In this document: one piece after another, positions 1 to 5,920 of the stretch | Position numbering within the stretch: position 1 is the stretch's first letter | How the letters are laid out: each line of letters opens with the position of its first letter | Assembly (NCBI GenBank): GCA_017460245.1 | Contig: JAFUBK010000159.1 | Coordinates: forward strand, 1-7,212 | DNA from: Bacilli bacterium | GTDB taxonomy: Bacteria > Bacillota_I > Bacilli_A > RF39 > UBA660 | DNA length: 7,212 nucleotides | Direction of reading: 5' to 3' | Program-made: the position numbers and the translations under genes | Notes under the pieces: generated by a model | Database searches by the model: none | Seen by the model: the letters and a program-made list of their open reading frames with translations, nothing else | Told to the model about the DNA's origin: nothing

Positions 1-24
1 ATAAAAGAAAAATTAAATTTTTGA

Positions 25-53
25 TTGAAAAATATTTTATTTTATTGTATAAT
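25..53 (+). promoter_or_regulatory. Vegetative (SigA-type) promoter of the first gene
   Basis: A -35 box TTGAAA lies at 25-30 and a perfect -10 box TATAAT at 48-53, separated by 17 bp, the optimal spacing. Transcription should start near position 60, which leaves a very short leader before the AGGAG ribosome binding site at 65-69. The match suggests constitutive vegetative expression of the small membrane protein that follows; no operator-like repeat is obvious. Confidence 0.65.
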
Positions 54-78
54 TTAATTAACATAGGAGACGATGAGT

Positions 79-483
79 ATGATAGATGAGCTTGAATTTG
101 GTTTTGACAATTTTTCTGATGTAAAACGTAAAAGCGAAATGGATAACGAAACTAAAACTGTCACTGAAAATGTTCAGAAAATATTTGGCGATGAAGATGG
201 TTTTGATTTTTTAGAAGAATTAAACGACACGGACTTTGAAAATGATCCCCTATCAAATACTCAAAAAATTCTAAATTTTAATGATGATGAATTTCAAAGT
301 GCTCTTGAAAGAATTGAAGGAAAAAAAGAAAAAGTCTTGGCTAAGGAAGATGCTTTGACTGCTACAGATACTTATAAAACAACTTTTGAAGAGTCATTTG
401 TTAACTGCTCTATTTTAGGATTTATAACTTTGTTTATGGGGTTTGGCTGGTTATTTTGGCTCTTAAATTATATAGCTATTTAG
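79..483 (+). CDS. Hypothetical acidic protein with one C-terminal membrane helix
   Basis: I do not recognise this 134-residue protein. Residues 1 to about 108 are soluble and rich in Asp, Glu, Asn and Lys, with no cysteine pattern or enzyme motif. Residues about 110-134 form one strongly hydrophobic segment ending at the stop codon (LGFITLFMGFGWLFWLL), so it is probably a tail-anchored membrane protein with an acidic cytoplasmic domain. Two ATG codons are possible, at 73 and 79. The AGGAG at 65-69 is only 3 nt from the first but 9 nt from the second, so 79 is preferred. It has its own promoter (25-53) and stands alone. Its end overlaps the end of convergent sigK by 8 bp, so the two transcripts are antisense at their 3' ends. 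A role in envelope or spore physiology would only be a guess from the neighbour. Confidence 0.75.
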   Translation: MIDELEFGFDNFSDVKRKSEMDNETKTVTENVQKIFGDEDGFDFLEELNDTDFENDPLSNTQKILNFNDDEFQSALERIEGKKEKVLAKEDALTATDTYKTTFEESFVNCSILGFITLFMGFGWLFWLLNYIAI

Positions 484-498
484 CTATTTTTTTATTTT
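472..498. terminator. Weak hairpin at the convergent gene ends
   Basis: The arms ATAGCT (472-477) and AGCTAT (482-487) can form a 6-bp stem with loop ATTT, followed on the plus strand by TTTTTTATTTTTG. It lies across the overlapping stop codons of the first gene and sigK. On the minus strand the bases after the stem are A/T-rich but have no clean T run. The stem has only two G/C pairs, so it may be a weak terminator for the plus-strand gene or simply chance. Confidence 0.3.
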
Positions 499-1174
499 TG
501 ATAAATTCTCTTAATATTTTTGTAAGGGCTCTTTTTTCTATACGTGATACGTAACTTCTAGAAATACCAAATTTTTTGGCTATTTCTTTTTGTGTGATCC
601 CATCAGTACCGTCTAGCCCATATCTTTTAATAATTATTTCTTTTTCTCTTTCAGTTAGTACTTTAAAATATTCTTTTAATAATTTTAAATTGTCTTTGTT
701 ATGAATATCTAGTGCAAAATCTGGGTCTGGTGTTTTTAAAATATCTAATAAAGTTATGGCGTTTCCTTCTTTATCAAAACCGATGCTTTCATCGATGCTT
801 ACATTTTTACTATTTTTTTTATCGCTTCGAAAATGCATTAGTATTTCGTTTTCTATACATCTAGCACAATATGTTGTTAGTCTTGTTTTGTGTTTGGCAC
901 TATAAGAATCTACACCTTTAATAAGTCCGATTGTACCAATACTTATTAAATCATCAGAATCTTCAACTCTATGATCGTATTTTTTTACGATATGAGCAAC
1001 TAATCTTAAGTTATGTTCAATAAGTTTTGATCTGGCTTTTTCATCACCTAATCTAGCTTTTTGAATATACTGTTCTTCTTCTTCTTTGGTCAGGGGCTCT
1101 GGAAAAACATTGTTGGAATATGATGCGGTAAAGATATAAAAGTCTTTAAATAATTTTTTGATAAAATTTAACAT
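476..1174 (-). CDS. sigK: RNA polymerase sporulation sigma factor SigK
   Basis: This is a 232-residue sigma-70 family factor that directs RNA polymerase to late mother-cell promoters during endospore formation. Region 2 covers residues about 52-119 (NLRLVAHIVKKY, DLISIGTIGLIKG, ARCIENEILMHFR). Region 4 covers about 165-225, with the helix-turn-helix GITQKEIAKKFGISRSYVSR at 192-211. The motifs FPEPL (24-28) and SRSYVSRIEKRAL favour SigK over its paralogue SigE. The first 18 or so residues are hydrophobic and basic and align with the Bacillus pro-sequence, which is removed by the membrane protease SpoIVFB; here the equivalent cut would fall near Ser18-Tyr19. Length is normal, and the gene is intact, with no skin-type insertion. 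Its ribosome binding site GAGGTG sits 4 nt before the ATG. I see no convincing promoter for it; the upstream hairpin should isolate it from the preceding genes. It overlaps the convergent first gene by 8 bp. Confidence 0.92.
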   Translation of the reverse strand: MLNFIKKLFKDFYIFTASYSNNVFPEPLTKEEEEQYIQKARLGDEKARSKLIEHNLRLVAHIVKKYDHRVEDSDDLISIGTIGLIKGVDSYSAKHKTRLTTYCARCIENEILMHFRSDKKNSKNVSIDESIGFDKEGNAITLLDILKTPDPDFALDIHNKDNLKLLKEYFKVLTEREKEIIIKRYGLDGTDGITQKEIAKKFGISRSYVSRIEKRALTKILREFIKNKKIAK

Positions 1175-1221
1175 GATACACCTCTTTATAAATATATTTA
1201 TTTAAAAACAAATTATTAATT

Positions 1222-1250
1222 AAAAAACTAGAGATGGTCTCTAGTTAATT
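1222..1250 (-). terminator. Intrinsic terminator of the two-gene hypothetical unit
   Basis: A perfect 9-bp inverted repeat, AACTAGAGA (1226-1234) and TCTCTAGTT (1238-1246) with loop TGG, is followed on the minus strand by six T, as expected for a Rho-independent terminator. The other side also carries a T run (1249-1255), so it could work in both directions. Its minus-strand 5' arm encodes the last residues of the upstream 104-residue protein, and its 3' arm contains that gene's TAG stop. The same hairpin sequence recurs after ileS at 2423-2448. Confidence 0.75.
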
Positions 1251-1542
1251 TTTTTGTTTTGGCTTCTTTTTCTAATTTAGCTTTTTCTTCTTGCATGTCG
1301 TTAATTCTTTGTTGTCTTTTTAATACTTTGTTAAAGGCGATTCCAGCACCACTTAACCATGCGGCAGATGCTGCATATTGAATAATTGAACTTATAGTGT
1401 TTTGTTCAAAAATGGCATAGGCAAAAACTGTTGAGCCTATAACTAAGCAGGTTCCACATAAAATTTTGTTAGACTTATTTAAATCTTTTTCATCTTCGAT
1501 TTCACGATTTATTTCATTTACTGTTCTTTCTATTTTATTCAT
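1228..1542 (-). CDS. Hypothetical small two-helix membrane protein
   Basis: I do not recognise this 104-residue protein. Residues 1-25 are charged (ERTVNEINREIEDEKD) and probably helical. Two hydrophobic segments follow, about 27-46 (ILCGTCLVIGSTVFAYAIF) and about 50-70 (ISSIIQYAASAAWLSGAGIAF), forming a membrane hairpin. Residues about 72-98 are a Lys/Glu-rich likely coiled coil. Both ends should lie on the same side, probably the cytoplasm. The ribosome binding site AAGGAG is 6 nt before the ATG. The gene starts 18 bp after the stop of the 267-residue gene, so the two are almost certainly cotranscribed. The last residues (TRDHL) and the stop are encoded inside the terminator hairpin. The architecture, with two helices and then a charged coil ending in EAKTKK, resembles that of its upstream partner, which hints that the two proteins work together. 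Confidence 0.8.
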   Translation of the reverse strand: MNKIERTVNEINREIEDEKDLNKSNKILCGTCLVIGSTVFAYAIFEQNTISSIIQYAASAAWLSGAGIAFNKVLKRQQRINDMQEEKAKLEKEAKTKKLTRDHL

Positions 1543-1560
1543 ATTATTCTCCTTTATTAG

Positions 1561-2364
1561 CTACGTATTTTTTATTTTTTTTGTTTTTGCTTCATTATTT
1601 TCCGTTTGATAATTTGAATCCATATATTCCATCATAATGTCATCTAATGTCTTCATATTATCGATGTCAGTTACTACTTTTATTTTTTCTAACAACTGCT
1701 TTTCTTGCTTTTGGTTTTCAGATGAATTTTTTTGAGATTTTTCTTTTAACTTTGCAGATAATCTTGCTTTTTCTTCAAGGGCCAATGATAATTTTTCATC
1801 AATTATTTCTTGATATATTTCTAACATATCTTTCGTAAGAAATAAAACTTCATCTAGCCCTTGTGAACGTTCAATTGATTTTCCGGAAAATTTGAAATCA
1901 ATTATTCCGATTAACGCTAGAGCTGTATCAAATACTAATGATTGAACGGTGACTACTGGATCATTTAAAGGTAGGATATCTTTTATGATGTAAATACTTC
2001 CGAGTGGAACACCGATGGCTGCTAATAAACTTAAAATGCCTCCATATTTGTCTGATAATTTGTCAATCATTTTTCTTTGTTTATGATTTATTTCAAAATC
2101 ATCACCAAAAATATCTGTAATTGATATTCTAAAAAATTCTTTACCTATAAACATATGAGTATAGTTTGAACTTTCTTTATTTTTATATAGTTTTACTTTA
2201 TATTTATTTTTATGTTTTTTTAGTAATTTTGATAAAGCTGTTTTATCTAGCGTTAAATTGGTAATTAACTTATTTACTTTTTGCCAATCTTTATTTTCAT
2301 ATTTTTCTTGATTATATTTTTGATATTGGATGAATAGGTGCTCGAATTCTTGCTCTTGACTCAT
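1561..2364 (-). CDS. Hypothetical two-helix membrane protein with coiled-coil tail
   Basis: I do not recognise this 267-residue protein. The N-terminal third is Lys/Tyr/Glu-rich and soluble. Residues about 70-95 look like a small mixed domain (MFIGKEFFRISITDIFGDDFEI). Two hydrophobic segments follow at about 109-131 (ILSLLAAIGVPLGSIYIIKDIL) and about 136-160 (VTVQSLVFDTALALIGIIDF). A long charged helical region, likely coiled coil, covers about 170-225. The tail ends in EAKTKK plus four residues. No catalytic motif is visible. A TTG codon 21 nt further upstream could extend the protein by seven residues. However, the ATG at 2364 has AAGGA 5 nt before it, and that ribosome site would lie inside the longer version, so the ATG is chosen. 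It is the first gene of a two-gene unit with the 104-residue membrane protein. It has its own likely promoter and is insulated from ileS by a terminator. Confidence 0.8.
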   Translation of the reverse strand: MSQEQEFEHLFIQYQKYNQEKYENKDWQKVNKLITNLTLDKTALSKLLKKHKNKYKVKLYKNKESSNYTHMFIGKEFFRISITDIFGDDFEINHKQRKMIDKLSDKYGGILSLLAAIGVPLGSIYIIKDILPLNDPVVTVQSLVFDTALALIGIIDFKFSGKSIERSQGLDEVLFLTKDMLEIYQEIIDEKLSLALEEKARLSAKLKEKSQKNSSENQKQEKQLLEKIKVVTDIDNMKTLDDIMMEYMDSNYQTENNEAKTKKIKNT

Positions 2365-2390
2365 TTTATTCCTTCTTTCTTGCAACTAGT

Positions 2391-2404
2391 ATATGATATC
2401 ATAT
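2391..2404. repeat. 14-bp perfect palindrome over the promoter of the hypothetical unit
   Basis: ATATGATATCATAT is a perfect inverted repeat centred on GATATC. It covers the predicted -10 region of the two-gene unit and lies about 27-40 bp before the start codon, where a dimeric repressor would bind. It is AT-rich, so a chance match is possible, and no regulator gene is adjacent. Confidence 0.35.
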
Positions 2405-2426
2405 TTTTGACGCTTTTTGATGAAAA
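2398..2426 (-). promoter_or_regulatory. Candidate promoter of the two-gene hypothetical unit
   Basis: On the minus strand a -35-like TTTTCA (2426-2421) is followed after 17 bp by a good -10 box TATGAT (2403-2398). A second -10-like TATACT lies at 2393-2388. The -35 is weak and overlaps the T run of the ileS terminator. Transcription would start near 2391. The need for a promoter here is supported by the terminator just upstream. Confidence 0.4.
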
Positions 2427-2448
2427 AACTAGAGGTTATCTCTAGTTT
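2423..2448 (-). terminator. Intrinsic terminator of ileS
   Basis: On the minus strand AAACTAGAG (2448-2440), a 5-nt loop, then CTCTAGTTT (2434-2426) form a 9-bp stem, with a run of six T at the end (2428-2423, shared with the arm). The ileS TAG stop (2444-2442) sits inside the first arm, so the mRNA has almost no 3' untranslated part. The arms are the same sequence as those at 1222-1246. Confidence 0.75.
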
Positions 2449-5159
2449 ATGGCATCGTGGCATCTTGGACATATATCATCTATCATGTCATTTTCATCGA
2501 AGTAATTCCAACATCTTTCGCATCTTATGCCTTCGAATTTTTTTATTTCTACGCCACAATAATCATATTGTTTTAAGTCTTGAGCACTTATAACAACATC
2601 GGATACGATTAGAAGTTGCTTTAAATTTGGCAAAAGTTCTTTTAATGCTTCTTTGTCTTCGTCTAATAGTTTTAGATATACTTTGGCTTCTAATGATTTA
2701 CCAATTATTTTTTCGCCTCTTGCTTCTTCTAAAGCCTTATAAACGTCGTTTTTAATGCTGAAAAATAAATTCCACATTTCCATTAATTCTTCTTTGTTTT
2801 TATATTCTTGTACTTCTGGGAACAGTTCTAAATGAATGCTTTCTTCTTTAGTTCCTGGAAGTAGTTTATATACTTCTTCTGATGTGTACGGAAGAATTGG
2901 GGCCATTAGCTTAATTAAGGAAGATAAAATTTCATATAGTGCTGTTTGAACACTTCTTCTTTCCAAACTATTTGGTTTTTCTATGTAAAGAATATCTTTT
3001 GTAAAATCTAAATAGAATGTTGAAAGATTATTCAAATAATTATTAATTATTTTGTAAATTTCGTCATAATTATAATTATCATAGTTTTCTATTGTGCTTT
3101 TAATTACTTCATTTAGGGTATTCAAGATATATTGATCTGATGATGGCATTTTGTCATAAGGTACTTTATCTTTGTCAGGATCAAAATCAAATAGATTTCC
3201 AAGCATAAAGCGATAAGTATTTCTAATTTTACGGTAAGATTCTTTTACCTGGGATAATGCCTCATCGGAAAATCTAACGTCTTCTGTAAAGTCGACACTA
3301 GCAACCCAAAGTCTTAAAATATCCGCACCTTGTTTGTTTACTATATCCATAGGAGAGACGACATTACCACTTGATTTGCTCATTTTGAACCCTTTACCAT
3401 CTAGAACAAAACCGGCAGATACTAGCTCTTTATATGGACTTTTTTCGTAAGCTGCCATACTACAAATTAGTGATGAATTGAACCAGCCACGATATTGGTC
3501 TGAACCTTCCAAATAAACATGAGCTGGATATGGCATATTTCTTTCTAAAAGCGTTCCAGCAAATGAAGTCCCTGAGTCGAACCAAACATCCATAATATCT
3601 GTTTCTTTGGTGAATTTACCATTAGGACTTTGTTTGTTTTTATATCCTTCTGGAAGTAAATCTTTGGCTTCTCTTTCAAACCAAACATTTGAACCGTATT
3701 GTCTAAATAGGTCGGCAATATGCATCATTACATCATAGTCTAAAATTTCTGATCCGTCTTCATTATAGAAAATTGGAATTGGTACACCCCATGCTCTTTG
3801 TCTTGAAATACACCAGTCTCCTCTATCTTTAATCATATTGTAAATTCTGGTTTTACCCCACTCTGTATGAAATTTAACATTTTCGTCAATTTCTTTTAGT
3901 ATATCATCTCTTATTTTATCAACACTACAGAACCATTGTTTTGTAGCTCTGAAGATAATTGGTTTTTTAGTTCTCCAGTCATGAGGATATGAGTGAGTGA
4001 TGTATTTTACTTTTAATAAATATCCGTTTTCGTCTAACCATTTAATTATTTCTTTGTTAGCATCTTCAAAGAACAAACCTTGAAATCTTCCTGATTCTTC
4101 ATTAAGAACGCCCTGATCATCTACACCATTAATCATTTCTAAGCCGTATTTTTGTCCGGCATTGAAGTCGTCTACGCCATATGCTGGAGCAGTATGAACT
4201 AAACCAGTACCAGCGTCTAATGTTACATGGTCGGCGATAACTACAGGACTTATTCTATCCATAAATGGATGTGCGTATTTTACATCTTGCAGTTTTTCAC
4301 CAGGAAATGTGGTTACAATTTCATACTCTTCAATTTCAAATTCTTTCATTAGTGATTCTACTAGTTCTGCTGCGACGATATAGTTATTATCGTTTATTTT
4401 TACTTTTGCGTATTCAAATTTTCCAGCACATACTCCTGAGTTTCCTGGAAGGGTCCATGGAGTTGTCGTCCAGATTACTAGTTTATCACCTTCTGATACA
4501 TATTCACTACCTTCTACTACAGTAAATGGAACGAAGATTGATGGATCTTTTCTATCTTTATATTCGATTTCAGCTTCGGCTAAAGCAGTTTCTGATGATG
4601 GTGACCAATAAACTGGTTTTAATCCTTTGAAAATCAAACCTTTTTTAGCCATTTTTGCAAACACTTCGATTTGCCTTGCTTCATACTCGGGATTTAATGT
4701 TATATAAGGATTATCCCAATCACCAATTACGTTTAACTTTTTGAAATCTTCTCTTTGAATATTTACTTGTTTTAAAGCAAAATCTTTACAATGTTTTCTA
4801 AATTCAGCAATGCTCATTTCTTTTCTATTTATTCCACTTTCAGTTACTTTTTGTTCTATTGGAAGACCGTGGGTATCCCAACCTGGAATGTATTCAACAT
4901 AACGTCCTTCCATCATTTTTGAACGATTAACAAAATCTTTTAAAATTTTATTTAATGAATGACCAATATGGATATTTCCGTTGGCATATGGAGGACCATC
5001 GTGAAGAACAAATGGTTTGCCGGATTTGTTTTTTTCTTTTATTTTATTATACAAATCCATATCTTCCCATGCTTTTCTTTGCAACCTTTCATTTTCTGGT
5101 AGGTTTCCTCTCATTTTAAATTCGGTTTGTGGCATTAATAAAGTATCTTTATATTCCAT
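2442..5159 (-). CDS. ileS: Isoleucine--tRNA ligase
   Basis: This 905-residue class I aminoacyl-tRNA synthetase joins isoleucine to tRNA-Ile in the cytoplasm and hydrolyses mis-charged valine in its editing domain. The HIGH signature is at residues 64-67 (NIHIGHS) and KMSKS at 592-596. The editing-domain motif TTPWTLPGN lies near 230 and the family motif WCISRQRAWGVPIP near 448-461. The anticodon-binding region follows from about 680. The C-terminal zinc-binding motif is complete, with Cys880, Cys883, Cys897 and Cys900. Length is typical of bacterial IleS (about 900-930). The start is well supported: AAGGAG lies 8 nt before the ATG, directly after the T-box terminator. Expression should rise when uncharged tRNA-Ile accumulates. 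It lies downstream of divIVA in the same direction, a classic Bacillota arrangement. All key residues I can check are present. Confidence 0.98.
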   Translation of the reverse strand: MEYKDTLLMPQTEFKMRGNLPENERLQRKAWEDMDLYNKIKEKNKSGKPFVLHDGPPYANGNIHIGHSLNKILKDFVNRSKMMEGRYVEYIPGWDTHGLPIEQKVTESGINRKEMSIAEFRKHCKDFALKQVNIQREDFKKLNVIGDWDNPYITLNPEYEARQIEVFAKMAKKGLIFKGLKPVYWSPSSETALAEAEIEYKDRKDPSIFVPFTVVEGSEYVSEGDKLVIWTTTPWTLPGNSGVCAGKFEYAKVKINDNNYIVAAELVESLMKEFEIEEYEIVTTFPGEKLQDVKYAHPFMDRISPVVIADHVTLDAGTGLVHTAPAYGVDDFNAGQKYGLEMINGVDDQGVLNEESGRFQGLFFEDANKEIIKWLDENGYLLKVKYITHSYPHDWRTKKPIIFRATKQWFCSVDKIRDDILKEIDENVKFHTEWGKTRIYNMIKDRGDWCISRQRAWGVPIPIFYNEDGSEILDYDVMMHIADLFRQYGSNVWFEREAKDLLPEGYKNKQSPNGKFTKETDIMDVWFDSGTSFAGTLLERNMPYPAHVYLEGSDQYRGWFNSSLICSMAAYEKSPYKELVSAGFVLDGKGFKMSKSSGNVVSPMDIVNKQGADILRLWVASVDFTEDVRFSDEALSQVKESYRKIRNTYRFMLGNLFDFDPDKDKVPYDKMPSSDQYILNTLNEVIKSTIENYDNYNYDEIYKIINNYLNNLSTFYLDFTKDILYIEKPNSLERRSVQTALYEILSSLIKLMAPILPYTSEEVYKLLPGTKEESIHLELFPEVQEYKNKEELMEMWNLFFSIKNDVYKALEEARGEKIIGKSLEAKVYLKLLDEDKEALKELLPNLKQLLIVSDVVISAQDLKQYDYCGVEIKKFEGIRCERCWNYFDENDMIDDICPRCHDAIN

Positions 5160-5164
5160 TATAT

Positions 5165-5397
5165 CATCTCCTTATAATAAAAAAACTCATCCTACATAAG
5201 GACGAGAATAATCGCGGTACCACCTTAATTTATATATTAAATATATACACTTGATAGCTATAACGCGCTTTACCGTTTTTTCTTACTTAGTTTCAGAAAA
5301 ACACATCAAGAGTGATCTGTATATTATTTATTTATTTGCTTCCACCAAATGCAAACTCTCTATAAAATAATTATAATATGCCGTCTCTATCATATGT
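5165..5397 (-). promoter_or_regulatory. T-box riboswitch leader of ileS, tRNA-Ile responsive
   Basis: The canonical T-box sequence AAGGTGGTACCGCG reads on the minus strand at 5226-5213. Its UGGU bulge would pair with the NCCA end of a tRNA carrying discriminator A, as tRNA-Ile does. Stem I can be traced: base ACATAT (5397-5392) with ATGTGT (5306-5301), AGAG (5388-5385) with CTCT (5312-5309), ATATTAT with ATAATAT, and an apical TTTGC/GCAAA stem whose loop holds the conserved GGTGGAA (5346-5340). The specifier side of the internal loop carries ATC at 5316-5314, an isoleucine codon matching anticodon GAU. An AT-only stem III (TATATAT...ATATATA) precedes the T-box. Uncharged tRNA-Ile would stabilise the antiterminator (AAGG pairing with CCTT) and allow ileS transcription. 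The leader begins at the divIVA stop codon. Confidence 0.95.
5179..5206 (-). terminator. Regulated terminator of the ileS T-box
   Basis: On the minus strand CTCGTCCT (5206-5199), loop TATGT, and AGGATGAG (5193-5186) form an 8-bp stem with one G-T pair, followed by seven T. The 5' arm includes the CCTT that would otherwise pair with the T-box AAGG, so terminator and antiterminator exclude each other. This is the off state when tRNA-Ile is charged. Confidence 0.92.
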
Positions 5398-5418
5398 TTT
5401 ACATTTCGATTTTATCAA
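5389..5418 (-). promoter_or_regulatory. Candidate promoter at the end of divIVA
   Basis: TTGATA (5418-5413) and TATGAT (5394-5389) are separated by 18 bp, each one base from consensus, and lie across the end of divIVA. This is the best promoter match near ileS. However, it would start transcription near 5382, inside the 5' strand of T-box stem I, removing the AGAG arm. It may therefore be fortuitous, with ileS read through from divIVA instead. Confidence 0.3.
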
Positions 5419-5857
5419 TTTCTTCAATTACTTCTAATTGTGATTCTATTATATCTTTTAAACGACGTTTGAAGATATTTACGTTGCGTTTTAAAGTTGC
5501 TGCATCGTTTTCGATTTTCTCAGCTCTAAGCAAAGCTTCATTGACTATCCTACTAGCATTTCTTTTAGCATCATCTAGCATAAGTTCGCTTTCTCTATGA
5601 GCAGAAAGTTTTAATTGGTCAGAGGTTTTTTGGGCCATTAAAATTGCCTTGTTTAAAGTCTCTTCCATACGCTCATATTGGCTAAGTTTGTCTTTTAACG
5701 ACTGCGTTTCTTCAAGTCTGGCCCTTAATTCTTTTATCTCTTTGTCTTTATTTTCTATGTCACCGACCATTTTTTCAACCCTAGCGATTACTTCATCTAA
5801 AAATGAATTTACCTCATCTGGGTCATAACCTCGAAGTGTACGATTAAATTTATCCAT
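5399..5857 (-). CDS. divIVA: DivIVA-domain cell division / polarity protein
   Basis: DivIVA proteins bind the inner face of negatively curved membrane at septa and poles, assemble as coiled coils, and recruit division-site, chromosome-anchoring or growth factors. The N-terminal domain is clear: LRGYDPDEVNSFLDEVI at 8-24. Predicted coiled coil runs from about 25 to 62, then a linker, then a second helical region from about 65 to 150. The protein is 152 residues, close to the 164 of Bacillus subtilis. Compared with that protein, roughly ten N-terminal residues are missing, and the membrane-inserting loop reads Leu8-Arg9 where Bacillus has Phe-Arg. The frame is closed by a stop a few codons upstream, so no longer start exists. 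The ribosome site is AAGG about 7 nt before the ATG. sepF is upstream and the ileS T-box directly downstream, which supports the call. Confidence 0.92.
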   Translation of the reverse strand: MDKFNRTLRGYDPDEVNSFLDEVIARVEKMVGDIENKDKEIKELRARLEETQSLKDKLSQYERMEETLNKAILMAQKTSDQLKLSAHRESELMLDDAKRNASRIVNEALLRAEKIENDAATLKRNVNIFKRRLKDIIESQLEVIEEIDKIEM

Positions 5858-5875
5858 AATCTCGCCTTCTTCTAG

Positions 5876-5894
5876 GTGCTAAATATTTTAGCAC
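5876..5894 (-). promoter_or_regulatory. Hairpin and possible extended -10 before divIVA
   Basis: GTGCTAAA (5876-5883), loop TAT, TTTAGCAC (5887-5894) is a perfect 8-bp inverted repeat just upstream of the divIVA ribosome site. On the minus strand no T run follows, so it is not a terminator in the gene direction. The same bases contain TGCTAAAAT (5893-5885), an extended -10 element, with a weak TTTAAA -35 at 5913-5908 after 17 bp. It may be a divIVA promoter, an mRNA-stabilising hairpin, or both. Confidence 0.4.
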
Positions 5895-5920
5895 AAAATT
5901 TATTTTTTTTAAAGTCTTTT

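Noticed and set aside
1175..1227. Promoter for sigK
   Set aside because: The region is almost pure A/T. Several weak TATAAA-like and TTGTTT-like strings occur, but spacing is poor (15 bp) and no SigE or SigK consensus is recognisable.
1647..1838. Plus-strand open frame of 63 codons
   Set aside because: It lies inside the minus-strand hypothetical gene, has no ribosome site, and its Leu/Phe-rich product is the typical reverse reading of Lys/Glu-rich coiled-coil code.
4265..4525. Plus-strand open frame of 86 codons
   Set aside because: It lies wholly inside ileS on the other strand, which is certain coding sequence; no ribosome site.
5017..5199. Plus-strand open frame of 60 codons
   Set aside because: It overlaps the start of ileS and the T-box terminator; no ribosome site and no family resemblance.
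5370..5375. Perfect TATAAT on the minus strand as an ileS promoter
   Set aside because: It lies within the paired part of T-box stem I and has no -35 box at the right distance, so transcription must begin further upstream.
5349..5600. Plus-strand open frame of 83 codons
   Set aside because: It crosses the T-box stem I and the divIVA coding region in reverse; a shadow frame.
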